NCBI GenBank assembly: GCA_001179885.1
Contig: CVSD01000004.1
Span: forward strand, 1 to 64,000
DNA: 64,000 nucleotides
Direction: 5' to 3'
Origin: Candidatus Pelagibacter communis
GTDB taxonomy: Bacteria; Pseudomonadota; Alphaproteobacteria; Pelagibacterales; Pelagibacteraceae
The notes beneath the pieces are model-generated. The model made no database searches, was not told where the DNA came from, and was given only the letters and a program-made list of their open reading frames with translations. This document shows, one piece after another, positions 35,240 to 43,894 of the stretch. A program made the translations under genes and the position numbers. The stretch's first letter is position 1, and every line of letters begins with the position of its first letter.

Positions 35240-36258
35240 TTGATTTTACCATTGAATTTTAATCTATTTTTTCGTTTAGATATTTTTCCAATGACATAGG
35301 GTTTGTAATTTTTTGAAAAATATCTACTTATCTTACTCAAATTTTTGGGGTTAACTATTAAACAAAATCCGACTCCACAATTAAATGTTCTTAACATTTC
35401 ATTATCATTAACATTATTATTTTTAAGCCATCTAAAAATTTTTGAAATTCTAATTTTTTTTAAATCAATTTCCGCACAAAATTTTTCAGGAATTACTCTT
35501 TTAATATTGTCTGGCAAGCCACCCCCAGTAATATTTGCACATCCATTAATTAAATTTTTTCTAATTAAACTCAATATTTCTTTAACATAAATTTTAGTTG
35601 GTTTAATTAATTCCTTTTTTAAGAAAGTGTTTTTATTTATATTAATCTTATTTTTCTTAATTATATTTCTTACTAAGGAATATCCATTAGAATGAAGACC
35701 ACTTGATGGAATAGCTAAAATTAGATCATTTTCTTTGATTTTATTTTTATTTAAAATTTTTTTTTCATCAACTATACCGACTGCAAATCCAGCTATATCA
35801 AATTTCCCCTTTTCATATGTCCCTGGCATTTCAGCAGTTTCGCCCCCAACTAAATTGCAATTAGATATATTGCAACCTTTTACGATACCTCTAATAATAG
35901 ATTTAAGTTTAGGTAAATTAATTTTGTTGATTGATATATAATCTAAAAATAGAAGTGGGGTTGCACCTTGTACAATTAAATCATTAACACTCATTGCAAC
36001 TAAATCAATTCCAATAGTATCATGTTTGTTAATAAGGTTTGCGATTTCAATCTTAGTTCCTACGCCATCAGTACATGCAACAATTTTAGGTCTTTTTACA
36101 TTCTTTGGTAAATTTGATATTGAGCCAAAACCACCAATATTATTAAACTTTTTTTTGCCTCTTTTTTTTGTTGTTGTAGATGATATGAATTTAATAAATT
36201 TATCAGCAGCATCAATATCAACTCCACTTTTTTTATATGTAAATGAATTTTTATTCAT
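35230..36258 (-). CDS. purM: Phosphoribosylformylglycinamidine cyclo-ligase (AIR synthetase)
   Basis: Fifth step of purine synthesis. The 342-residue protein begins FTYKKSGVDIDAADKF and has the GGFGSI segment, CTDGVGTKIEIA (about 61-72), the NLVGGETAEMPGTY motif (about 135-148) and FNCGVGFCLIV late. It is followed by purN with a 10-nt overlap. The ATG is only 11 bp from the divergent DUF2066 gene. Confidence 0.95.
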   Translation of the reverse strand: MNKNSFTYKKSGVDIDAADKFIKFISSTTTKKRGKKKFNNIGGFGSISNLPKNVKRPKIVACTDGVGTKIEIANLINKHDTIGIDLVAMSVNDLIVQGATPLLFLDYISINKINLPKLKSIIRGIVKGCNISNCNLVGGETAEMPGTYEKGKFDIAGFAVGIVDEKKILNKNKIKENDLILAIPSSGLHSNGYSLVRNIIKKNKININKNTFLKKELIKPTKIYVKEILSLIRKNLINGCANITGGGLPDNIKRVIPEKFCAEIDLKKIRISKIFRWLKNNNVNDNEMLRTFNCGVGFCLIVNPKNLSKISRYFSKNYKPYVIGKISKRKNRLKFNGKINWS

Positions 36259-36269
36259 TATTATAAGGC

Positions 36270-37346
36270 ATGATAATTAGATTTAAAAAATATTTAAAAA
36301 ACTTATATATTTTTTTTGTATTTCTATCCCTAACTTTATTTTTTTTTTCCACAGATAAAACTGACGCAAAATCTTTTAGTGTTGATAATATTGAAATTTC
36401 CAAGCCTTTCGAAATTAATTTTGATAAAAATAAGGTTATTGACAAAGGTTTCAAAAAAGCCTTTTCAGAGTTGATTTTTACAATAACAGTTTCATCGGAT
36501 CATAAGGTAATTAAAAATACAAAATTAAATGAAATTAAAGGGATGATTGAATCTTTTTCAATTAAAGAGGAAAAATTTATTGATGAGGTTTATTATGTAA
36601 ATTTGGGAGTTTCTTTTAACAAAAAAAAAATTTTTAAGTATTTGGAGAATAAGAATATTTTTCCATCAATACCACAAAGAAAAAAATTTTTATTTATTCC
36701 CATCATAATTGATGAAGATAAAGAAAATTTGTTAGTATTTTCAGAAAATGAATTATCTAACGAATGGAATAAATCAAATAAAAGTCATCATCTTATAGAT
36801 TATGTTTTACCAGCCGAAGATCTTGAAGACTTTAATTTAATAAAAAAAAATTATGATTTAATTGAACAGTATGATTTTAAAGAAATAATAAATAAATATA
36901 ATTTAAATGACTCAATTATTTCTTTAATTTTTAGAAATAAAAAAAATATAAGAATTTTATCCAGGATAACTGTTAATGATAATGTAGTTTTAAAAAATTT
37001 GTCATTTTCTGATATAGATTTTGATAACTTAGAAAAAAGAAATGAATTAATTGATAATCTAAAAATTATATATGAAGATTATTGGAAAAATTTTAATAAA
37101 ATCAATACATCTATTAAATTACCCATTTATATAAAGGTTAAAGGTGATAATAATCTTAAAGTTTCAAATTTTGAAAAAACTTTGAGTAATATTAATTTAA
37201 TTTATGACTATTTTATCTTGAAATTCGATAAAAATTTTATTTTTTATCAAATTATTTTTAATGGTACACCAAATAATTTTTTAAAATTTATGAAAAAGAA
37301 TAATTTTAATTTAAATACCCAAAATAAAATATGGGTCTTAAAATGA
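36270..37346 (+). CDS. DUF2066-type periplasmic/exported protein
   Basis: A 358-residue protein with an N-terminal hydrophobic segment (about 11-28, IYFFVFLSLTLFFF) acting as a signal or anchor. The following region (IDKGFKKAFSELIF; SIKEEKFIDEVYYVNLGVSF) matches the DUF2066 pattern, a domain found before hdaA in many alphaproteobacteria. The function is unknown. It overlaps hdaA by 4 nt (ATGA). Only 11 bp separate it from divergent purM, so its promoter must lie inside purM. Confidence 0.7.
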   Translation: MIIRFKKYLKNLYIFFVFLSLTLFFFSTDKTDAKSFSVDNIEISKPFEINFDKNKVIDKGFKKAFSELIFTITVSSDHKVIKNTKLNEIKGMIESFSIKEEKFIDEVYYVNLGVSFNKKKIFKYLENKNIFPSIPQRKKFLFIPIIIDEDKENLLVFSENELSNEWNKSNKSHHLIDYVLPAEDLEDFNLIKKNYDLIEQYDFKEIINKYNLNDSIISLIFRNKKNIRILSRITVNDNVVLKNLSFSDIDFDNLEKRNELIDNLKIIYEDYWKNFNKINTSIKLPIYIKVKGDNNLKVSNFEKTLSNINLIYDYFILKFDKNFIFYQIIFNGTPNNFLKFMKKNNFNLNTQNKIWVLK

Positions 37347-38005
37347 AAGATTTAAACCAAGAAATAATTAAGTTTGATTATGATCAAAATTTTAAAGATG
37401 ACGATTTTTATGTTTCCAAAAGTAATAAACATATCTTTGATTTTCTAATTAATTGGCCAAAATGGGAAAAAAATTTTCTAAATATAAGTGGAGAGAATTT
37501 CTCTGGAAAAACACATTTAGTTAATATTTTCTTAAAAAAATTTAAAGGAATCAAAATTGAATCAAATTTACTCAATAATGATGATTTAAAAAAGATTAAG
37601 GTTTATCAAAATATAGTTCTTGAGAATTTAAATGAGGATATAGATGAAAACTTGCTTTTTACTTTTCTTAATATAATTGAGCAAGACAATAAGTATTTGA
37701 TCATAACATCCAAAAAACCAATTGTAGAATTAGATTTTAATTTGAACGATTTAAAATCGAGATCAAAAAACTTTCTTTTACAAAGTATAGAAAAACCTGA
37801 TGATGAACTAATATTTGCTTTAATTTTAAAAAATTTGTCTGATCGTCAAATATCTTTAGATAAAAAATTAATTGAATTTATAATTAAAAGAATTGATAGA
37901 TCATATGGAAAAATAATTGATTTTATATATAAGATTGATGAAGTGAGTTTAAAAAAAAAAAAATCTATTGATTTTAAAATAATCAAGGAAGTTTTGGGGG
38001 AATAG
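37343..38005 (+). CDS. hdaA: HdaA-like DnaA-related regulator (RIDA)
   Basis: A 220-residue protein with DnaA-type AAA+ elements: an N-terminal clamp-binding-like stretch, the P-loop SGENFSGKTHLVN, VLENLNED in the Walker B position, and a sensor region LKSRSKNFLLQSI, followed by the lid (LSDRQISLDKKLIEFIIKRIDRSYGKI). It lacks the DnaA DNA-binding domain. HdaA promotes ATP hydrolysis on DnaA with the sliding clamp. I choose the ATG at 37343, which overlaps the previous stop as ATGA, over one at 37331. aspS starts immediately after its stop. Confidence 0.85.
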   Translation: MKDLNQEIIKFDYDQNFKDDDFYVSKSNKHIFDFLINWPKWEKNFLNISGENFSGKTHLVNIFLKKFKGIKIESNLLNNDDLKKIKVYQNIVLENLNEDIDENLLFTFLNIIEQDNKYLIITSKKPIVELDFNLNDLKSRSKNFLLQSIEKPDDELIFALILKNLSDRQISLDKKLIEFIIKRIDRSYGKIIDFIYKIDEVSLKKKKSIDFKIIKEVLGE

Positions 38006-39790
38006 TTGAATAAATATAGAAGCCATACATGCAATGATTTAAGAAAAAATGATGTAGGTAACAAAGTTTTGATATCGGGCTGGATAAATAAGAAACGCGA
38101 TCATGGAAATTTATTATTTATTGACTTAAGAGATAATTATGGAATTACTCAATGCATTATAGAGAAAGAAAATAAAAACTTTATTAATTTGGAAAAAATT
38201 CAACTCGAAACAGTTATCCAAATTGAAGGTTTAGTAGTTGATAGGTCAAAAGAAACAATAAATAAAGATATCGATAGCGGGGAAATTGAAGTTTCAATTA
38301 AAAATTTTAAAGTTTTAGGTGCTTGTAAAGAATTGCCTATGCCTGTTTTTAGTGATCAAGAATATGCTGAGGAGATAAGATTAAAGTATAGATTTTTAGA
38401 TTTAAGAAGAAAAAAAATACATGAAAATATGATTTTAAGATCCAATGTCATTTCATTCATAAGAAGTGAGATGAATAAATTAGGTTTTTTAGAATTTCAA
38501 ACTCCAATATTAACTTCCTCAAGTCCCGAAGGAGCAAGAGATTTTTTAGTTCCAAGCAGATTAAATCCTGGAAAATTTTATGCTTTACCCCAAGCACCTC
38601 AACAATTCAAACAATTAATAATGGTCTCTGGTTTTGATAAATATTTTCAAATAGCCCCATGTTTCAGAGATGAGGATGCGCGTGCTGACCGTAGTCCAGG
38701 TGAATTTTATCAATTAGATTTAGAAATGTCATTTGTTGAACAAGAAGATGTGTTTAATGTAGTAGAACAATTATTAGTCAATACATTTAAAAAATTTTCT
38801 AAACAAAAACTGATGTTAGAAAAATTTCCTAAAATTTCATATGCTGATGCACTTTTAAAGTATGGGACTGATAAACCAGATTTAAGAAACCCACTGATTA
38901 TTAATGACATAACAGAAATTTTTTCTAGAGAAGATGTGTCTTTTGAAATATTTAAAAAACTCGTAAAATCAGGTTCTAAAGCTAGATGCATTGTCACTAA
39001 AAATACAAAAGATAAGCCTAGAAGTTTTTTTGATAATATTGATAAATGGGCAAAAAATGAGGGAGGATCAGGTTTAGCTTATTTTACAATTGAAGAAGGT
39101 AAAGAGATTTCGGCCAAAGGACCTATAGGAAAATTTTTTTCGTCAGACTCACTAAATGAAATGATGAAAATAACAGGAGCTGAAGTAGGAGATAGTGTCT
39201 TTTTGGCTTGTGGCAAACAACAAGAATTGGAAAGAATTACATCTTTGGCAAGGGATAAAATCGCTAAGGATTTAAATCTTATCGATGAAAATATTTTTGC
39301 ATTTTGTTGGATCGTTGATTATCCAATGTTTGAAATAGATGAGCAAACGAAAAAGATCGGTTTTAGTCACAATCCTTTTTCTATGCCTCAAGGAGATATA
39401 GATAAAATTGATTTTAAAAATCCTTTGAATATATTGGCTTATCAGTACGATATTGTATGTAACGGAATTGAACTTTCGTCTGGAGCCATAAGAAATCATA
39501 TTCCAGAATTAATGTATAAGCTATTCTCTATTGCTGGTTACGATAAAAAACAAGTTGATGAAAAATTTAGTGGGATGATAAATGCATTAAGTTATGGTGC
39601 ACCTCCACACGGTGGTATTGCTCCTGGAATAGATAGAATTGTTATGCTTTTAGCAAACGAGAAAAATATAAGAGAAGTAACTATGTTTCCGATGAATCAA
39701 AATGCCCAGGATTTAATGATGAATGCCCCGTCAATTGTAGATGAAAATCAACTTAGAGAATTAAATTTAACTTTAAAACTAAAAAAATAG
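38006..39790 (+). CDS. aspS: Aspartyl-tRNA synthetase (bacterial type)
   Basis: A 594-residue class II synthetase. The TTG start at 38006 gives MNKYRSHTCNDLRKNDVG, matching the family N-terminus, with a GGGGGAA ribosome-binding stretch upstream. It has an OB-fold anticodon domain (SGWINKKRDHGNLLFIDLRD), motif 2 around CFRDEDARADRSPGEFYQLD, a GAD insertion domain (about 290-420) and motif 3 GAPPHGGIAPGIDRIVML. Length fits bacterial AspRS. It directly follows hdaA and abuts the convergent NrdJ-like gene by 1 bp. Confidence 0.96.
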   Translation: MNKYRSHTCNDLRKNDVGNKVLISGWINKKRDHGNLLFIDLRDNYGITQCIIEKENKNFINLEKIQLETVIQIEGLVVDRSKETINKDIDSGEIEVSIKNFKVLGACKELPMPVFSDQEYAEEIRLKYRFLDLRRKKIHENMILRSNVISFIRSEMNKLGFLEFQTPILTSSSPEGARDFLVPSRLNPGKFYALPQAPQQFKQLIMVSGFDKYFQIAPCFRDEDARADRSPGEFYQLDLEMSFVEQEDVFNVVEQLLVNTFKKFSKQKLMLEKFPKISYADALLKYGTDKPDLRNPLIINDITEIFSREDVSFEIFKKLVKSGSKARCIVTKNTKDKPRSFFDNIDKWAKNEGGSGLAYFTIEEGKEISAKGPIGKFFSSDSLNEMMKITGAEVGDSVFLACGKQQELERITSLARDKIAKDLNLIDENIFAFCWIVDYPMFEIDEQTKKIGFSHNPFSMPQGDIDKIDFKNPLNILAYQYDIVCNGIELSSGAIRNHIPELMYKLFSIAGYDKKQVDEKFSGMINALSYGAPPHGGIAPGIDRIVMLLANEKNIREVTMFPMNQNAQDLMMNAPSIVDENQLRELNLTLKLKK

Positions 39791-39791
39791 T

Positions 39792-40616
39792 CTATTTTTT
39801 TCCTTTAAGACTTATTTTAACATCAGATAAATCTACTAAATTCTTTTTATAATTGTTTCTTACAAATCCTTTACTTGTTATATCCTTCACTATTTTTAAT
39901 AATTGACTTTGACCATCTAAATTTTGTTCATCTAAATTAGTTTTTTCAGTTGACCCAATAGCAGGCGTGTGAGCTAAATCTTCTCTATTTTGATAAGAAA
40001 TTGCTAGTTCCCTAAATATATAATCCAATATTGAAGAAGCGCTGAGAATTCTATCATTCCCATAAACTTTTCCTGAAGGTTCAAATTTTGTGCCGACAAA
40101 TGCACTTATAAATTCATCTAAAGGTACTCCATATTGTAATCCCAATGAAACTGCAATTGCAAAGTTATTCATTAGAGCTTTTACTAATTCTCCTTCTTTA
40201 CTGGTATCAATAAAAATTTCTCCAATTTTTCCATCCTCATATTCACCCGTATGTAAATAAACTTTATGATCTCCAATAGTTGCCTTTTGAATATAACCTT
40301 TTCTTCTATCTGGCATACTGAATCTTTTTCCAGCTTTCTCCGTGTTATTATCTTTTGATTTAATTAATTTCTCTAAATTTTTAGAGGATGTTTCTTTATT
40401 ATCTGGTAAAAGATCAAATTTTTTATTTTCAACAACTTTTTTATTATTTGGATCAAGACTTTTAGTTTTTCTATTATCTAATTTAACATCTAATACTTCG
40501 AAACTTCCATCATCTCTTTTTTCAAGATTTTTAAGTTCAGTTTCATTTATATCTTCCAAGTAATGATTTACTTTAAAAGTACATGTGTAATATGTTTCAA
40601 CTAAATATTTTGCCAT
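39792..40616 (-). CDS. Stand-alone protein like the C-terminal part of class II ribonucleotide reductase (NrdJ)
   Basis: A 274-residue protein. The block from about residue 103 ([21 protein letters not shown] in outline, then [55 protein letters not shown]) closely matches the end of B12-dependent NrdJ, just before its cysteine tail. The N-terminal stretch [14 protein letters not shown] also has a counterpart there. The catalytic barrel is absent. Only one Cys (residue 12) is present, so no redox CxxC tail remains. It is a complete ORF with its own ATG and spacer, not a visible fragment of a longer frame. A regulatory or nucleotide-binding role is possible; the function is unknown. Confidence 0.78.
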   Translation of the reverse strand: MAKYLVETYYTCTFKVNHYLEDINETELKNLEKRDDGSFEVLDVKLDNRKTKSLDPNNKKVVENKKFDLLPDNKETSSKNLEKLIKSKDNNTEKAGKRFSMPDRRKGYIQKATIGDHKVYLHTGEYEDGKIGEIFIDTSKEGELVKALMNNFAIAVSLGLQYGVPLDEFISAFVGTKFEPSGKVYGNDRILSASSILDYIFRELAISYQNREDLAHTPAIGSTEKTNLDEQNLDGQSQLLKIVKDITSKGFVRNNYKKNLVDLSDVKISLKGKK

Positions 40617-40732
40617 TTAACCCCAATTTTTTTAAAATTAATTTGAATAATGAATCAATTAATTTATATACAAAAACAAATTTTAGTCTAATTTAAATTA
40701 TACAATTTAAAATTGAAAAACTTAAATTTTTT

Positions 40733-41092
40733 ATGTTGACACTTTTTAAAAAAATTTTCACTTGGTGGAATCAAGATACACTTGGAACAAAAATTAAAAC
40801 AATTTTATCTGGAAAATTTGTTGGAAAAGATCATTTAGGCAACAAATATTATGAGAGTAAAAGTGGAAAAAGATGGGTTATTTATGCAGAGGAAGTTGAT
40901 GCATCAAAGATACCCGTAGAGTGGTATTCATGGATTCATTTTACACCGAATAAAATTGAAAAAAATCATGATCTTAAAAAATATGATTGGCAGAAACCTC
41001 ATCAATCAAATTTAACAGGTACGGAGTTAGCTTATTATCCAAATAAAAAAAGAGATGCTATTAAAAAAAAATACAAAACTTGGAAAAATTAG
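40733..41092 (+). CDS. NDUFA12/B17.2-like complex I accessory subunit
   Basis: A 119-residue protein whose core (GTKIKTILSGKFVGKDHLGN, then KYYESKSGKRWVIY and PVEWYSWIHF) matches the NDUFA12 family. This is a supernumerary subunit of respiratory complex I shared by alphaproteobacteria and mitochondria. Its presence supports an alphaproteobacterial origin of the window. It is preceded by a 116-bp AT-rich spacer shared with the divergent NrdJ-like gene and overlaps the DUF2155 gene by 38 nt. Confidence 0.93.
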   Translation: MLTLFKKIFTWWNQDTLGTKIKTILSGKFVGKDHLGNKYYESKSGKRWVIYAEEVDASKIPVEWYSWIHFTPNKIEKNHDLKKYDWQKPHQSNLTGTELAYYPNKKRDAIKKKYKTWKN

Positions 41093-41456
41093 TTTAGGTT
41101 TATTATTTCCTGTTTTATTTTTATTTAATTCCTTTGAATTAAAAGCAAATGAAAATTTAGAGGGAAGTTTTACTAATATAAAAATTTTAGATAAAATTTC
41201 TTCAAAAAATTTTTTGTTAAAACTAGAGAATGGTCAGGATATAAAATATAAAGATCTTTTAATTAAAAGCTTGAAATGTAAAAATTCAGAGTTTGACGAC
41301 AATCCAGAAATTACCGCATATATTCAAGTAAGAGATTTAACAAGTAAAAACAAAAATGATGTTTTTGTTTTTAATGGATGGATGTTTTCCTCAAGCCCTT
41401 CAATAGCACCCTTTGATCATCCAGTTTATGATATATGGTTAGTTAGTTGTTATTAA
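41055..41456 (+). CDS. DUF2155-type exported protein
   Basis: A 133-residue protein with a signal peptide (about 1-31; LGLLFPVLFLFNSF followed by ELKANE). The C-terminal block VFNGWMFSSSPSIAPFDHPVYD and the two Cys residues (KSLKCKN and VSCY) are typical of DUF2155 proteins, which accompany the NDUFA12 gene in many alphaproteobacteria. A periplasmic location is predicted; the function is unknown. It starts inside the end of the NDUFA12 gene (38-nt overlap) and overlaps the convergent accC by 4 nt. Confidence 0.87.
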   Translation: MLLKKNTKLGKISLGLLFPVLFLFNSFELKANENLEGSFTNIKILDKISSKNFLLKLENGQDIKYKDLLIKSLKCKNSEFDDNPEITAYIQVRDLTSKNKNDVFVFNGWMFSSSPSIAPFDHPVYDIWLVSCY

Positions 41457-42790
41457 ATTATTTTTTCATTATCAAGCCAGCTAACATTAAAATCTGAATT
41501 GATAAATTTTTTGTGATTTAAAAGTTTTTTGTGTAATGGAATAGTTGTGGTAATACCCTCAATTACAAACTCATCTAAAGATCTATTCATTCTTTGAATA
41601 GCTTCAACTCTATTCCGTCCATGACATATAAGTTTACAAACCATACTGTCATAATATGGGGTCACTTTATAACCCTGAAATATTGCACCATCTACTCTAG
41701 TTCTAAAACCAGAGGGTTGGTGACACATGCCTATAGTTCCTGGTGATGGTTGGAAATTTTTACTTGCATCCTCTGCGTTTATTCTGCATTCAATAGCGTG
41801 GCCTCTTGGATTGATATCAGACTGTTTTAAAGCTGTTTCGCCTGTAAAAGCAATATGAATTTGTTCTTTAATGATATCAATACCTGTTACCATTTCAGAT
41901 ACTGGGTGTTCAACTTGAACTCTTGTATTCATTTCTAAGAAATAAAATTTTCCATCCTCATAAATAAATTCTACAGTTCCAGCACCTTCGTAACCAATTT
42001 TACTAACCATATTTACAGTTTTATTAAAAAGATTTTTTCTTATTTCATCAGTTAATACAGGACTTGGTGTTTCTTCGATTAATTTTTGATGTCTTCTTTG
42101 AACTGAACAATCTCTCTCATGTAAATGAACAGTTCTATTTTTACCTGATAAAATTTGAACTTCTATATGTCTCGGGTTTTGAAAAAATTTTTCAATATAC
42201 ACCTCATCATTACCAAAATATTTTTGCGCCTCTGACTTTGCTGTTGAAAAAAGTTTTTCAAAATCTTCTTCTTTATGGACAATCTTCATTCCTTTTCCGC
42301 CTCCACCTCCTGAAGCTTTTATTAGAACCGGAAAACTAATTTTTTTACATAGTTTCTTCGCTTCTTTAATATCTTTTACACCACCTTCTGAACCTTCAAT
42401 TACAGGTAATCCATTTTCTTGAGCAATTTTTTTTGCTTGAATTTTGTCACCCATCATTTTTATATGTTTTGATGATGCACCGATAAATTTAATTTTGTTT
42501 TCCTCTAATATTTTAGCAAAGTTTGCATTTTCAGATAAAAATCCATAACCAGGGTGAACAGCTTCCGCTCCAGTTAAATCAACCGCTGATAATAACGCTG
42601 GAATATTTAAATAGCTATTTGCTGGTTGATGTGATCCTATGCAAACACTTTCATCTGCTAAACGAACGTGCATGCTGTCTCTGTCAACATCCGAATGTAC
42701 TGCAACAGTAGAAATTCCCCACTCTTTACAAGCTCTAATTACTCGTACAGCGATTTCTCCTCGATTTGCGATTAAAATTTTTTTGAACAT
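41453..42790 (-). CDS. accC: Biotin carboxylase subunit of acetyl-CoA carboxylase
   Basis: Carboxylates biotin on AccB using ATP and bicarbonate. The 445-residue protein begins MFKKILIANRGEIAVRVIRA. It has the ATP-grasp glycine loop KASGGGGGKGMKIV (about 159-172), the catalytic EMNTRVQVEHPVSEMVTG, and ATGRDSM-like C-terminal features. It shares one base with accB (TAATG) and is translationally coupled to it. Confidence 0.96.
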   Translation of the reverse strand: MFKKILIANRGEIAVRVIRACKEWGISTVAVHSDVDRDSMHVRLADESVCIGSHQPANSYLNIPALLSAVDLTGAEAVHPGYGFLSENANFAKILEENKIKFIGASSKHIKMMGDKIQAKKIAQENGLPVIEGSEGGVKDIKEAKKLCKKISFPVLIKASGGGGGKGMKIVHKEEDFEKLFSTAKSEAQKYFGNDEVYIEKFFQNPRHIEVQILSGKNRTVHLHERDCSVQRRHQKLIEETPSPVLTDEIRKNLFNKTVNMVSKIGYEGAGTVEFIYEDGKFYFLEMNTRVQVEHPVSEMVTGIDIIKEQIHIAFTGETALKQSDINPRGHAIECRINAEDASKNFQPSPGTIGMCHQPSGFRTRVDGAIFQGYKVTPYYDSMVCKLICHGRNRVEAIQRMNRSLDEFVIEGITTTIPLHKKLLNHKKFINSDFNVSWLDNEKII

Positions 42791-43221
42791 TAATCTAAAA
42801 CAACTAAAACTTGACCAAATTCAACTGGTTGACCGTCCGAAACAAGTATTTGTTTTACAACACCGTCTGAGGTTGAAGGAACGTGATTCATTGTTTTCAT
42901 AGCTTCAACAATCATAATAGTATCACCTTTTTTAATTTTTTTTCCAACTTCTACAAATTTTTTAGCTCCTGGTTCTGGAGCATGATACGCAGTGCCAATT
43001 ATTGGCGAAGTAACTTCAATGCCCGAACTAATATTAGATGATACTTTAGGATCATCAACTTGAGCAGATTTATTTTGAATTGGTATTGTTCGATTATTTA
43101 TAGAAACATTATTTTTAGAAACTTTAATTTTGGTATCCTTTTCTGTGTATTCTAGTTCAGTTAGATTAAATTCATCTAAACAATCTGTTAATTCTTTTAT
43201 AATTTTTTTATCAATTTTCAT
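42790..43221 (-). CDS. accB: Biotin carboxyl carrier protein
   Basis: A 143-residue acetyl-CoA carboxylase carrier. The C-terminal biotinyl domain has Lys109 in VEAMKTMNHV, the biotinylation site, after a GTAYHAPEPGAKKFVEVG hairpin. The N-terminal 65 residues form a helix plus a linker that is short and polar rather than Pro/Ala-rich. It overlaps aroQ (ATGA) and accC (TAATG). Confidence 0.95.
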   Translation of the reverse strand: MKIDKKIIKELTDCLDEFNLTELEYTEKDTKIKVSKNNVSINNRTIPIQNKSAQVDDPKVSSNISSGIEVTSPIIGTAYHAPEPGAKKFVEVGKKIKKGDTIMIVEAMKTMNHVPSTSDGVVKQILVSDGQPVEFGQVLVVLD

Positions 43222-43658
43222 TTTTTTAGTAGGTTTTGCATAGAAATTATGGCTAAAATATAACCTTCAGAACCTAATCCGAATATTCCACCTGTAACAA
43301 TATCACTTATAAGAGATTTTTGTCTAAATTCTTCCCTTTTATATATATTTGATATGTGTAATTCAATTATTGGCTTCTTAAATAAGCTTAATGCATCTCT
43401 TATTGCAACCGAAGTATGTGTAAACGCAGCAGCATTAATTACTATACCGTCAAAATTTTTTCTGGCATCTTGAATAATATTTACTATTTCCCCTTCGATA
43501 TTAGATTGAGTAAAATTAACCTTCAAACCTAGTTCTTTTGATTTTCTTAAACAGTTTTCTTTTAACTCATCAAATGTAATTGATCCATATTGTGATTGTT
43601 CTCTTTCACCTAATAGATTAAGATTAGGACCATTAATAATAATTATTTTATTATTCAT
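43218..43658 (-). CDS. aroQ: 3-dehydroquinate dehydratase, type II
   Basis: A shikimate pathway enzyme of 146 residues. It has IINGPNLNLLGEREQSQYG (about 5-23, catalytic Tyr), VINAAAFTHTSVAIRDAL (about 71-88), and the HISNIYKREEFR segment with the catalytic His. It is the first gene of the aroQ-accB-accC operon. Only 16 bp separate its ATG from the divergent thiS ATG. Confidence 0.96.
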   Translation of the reverse strand: MNNKIIIINGPNLNLLGEREQSQYGSITFDELKENCLRKSKELGLKVNFTQSNIEGEIVNIIQDARKNFDGIVINAAAFTHTSVAIRDALSLFKKPIIELHISNIYKREEFRQKSLISDIVTGGIFGLGSEGYILAIISMQNLLKK

Positions 43659-43674
43659 CCAGCTCTTATATACG

Positions 43675-43893
43675 ATGAAAAAAGTAAAAAAAATAAAAAT
43701 TAAAGTAAATGGTAAAGTTAAAACTTTGCAATATAGAACTAAGTTGAGTAAACTTGTTGAAAATTTAAATATACCAATAAAAAAAGTAGCAATAGAAGTA
43801 AATCAAGAGATAGCAGATAAAAAAAAGTTAAATAAAATAATATTAAAAAATAATGATAAAATTGAAATAGTTCATTTTATTGGAGGTGGTTAA
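43675..43893 (+). CDS. thiS: ThiS sulfur carrier protein
   Basis: A 72-residue ubiquitin-fold protein ending in FIGGG, the C-terminal Gly-Gly that carries thiocarboxylate sulfur for thiazole synthesis. The lysine-rich N-terminus (KKVKKIKIKVNGK) is unusual but fits the first beta strand. The codons for its last glycines also form a strong ribosome-binding site for thiG. Sulfur reaches ThiS through ThiF/cysteine desulfurase, not seen here. Confidence 0.9.
   Translation: MKKVKKIKIKVNGKVKTLQYRTKLSKLVENLNIPIKKVAIEVNQEIADKKKLNKIILKNNDKIEIVHFIGGG
43882..43889 (+). promoter_or_regulatory. Shine-Dalgarno sequence for thiG embedded in thiS
   Basis: GGAGGTGG, coding for the C-terminal glycines of ThiS, lies 5 bases upstream of the TTG at 43895. 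It decides the thiG start in favour of that TTG rather than the TTG at 43880. Confidence 0.75.
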
Positions 43894-43894
43894 T

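Noticed and set aside
39792-40616. NrdJ-like gene as the 3' remnant of a broken nrdJ
   Set aside because: No catalytic-barrel sequence lies upstream in any frame; the upstream neighbour is NDUFA12 on the other strand after a noncoding spacer, and the ORF is intact.
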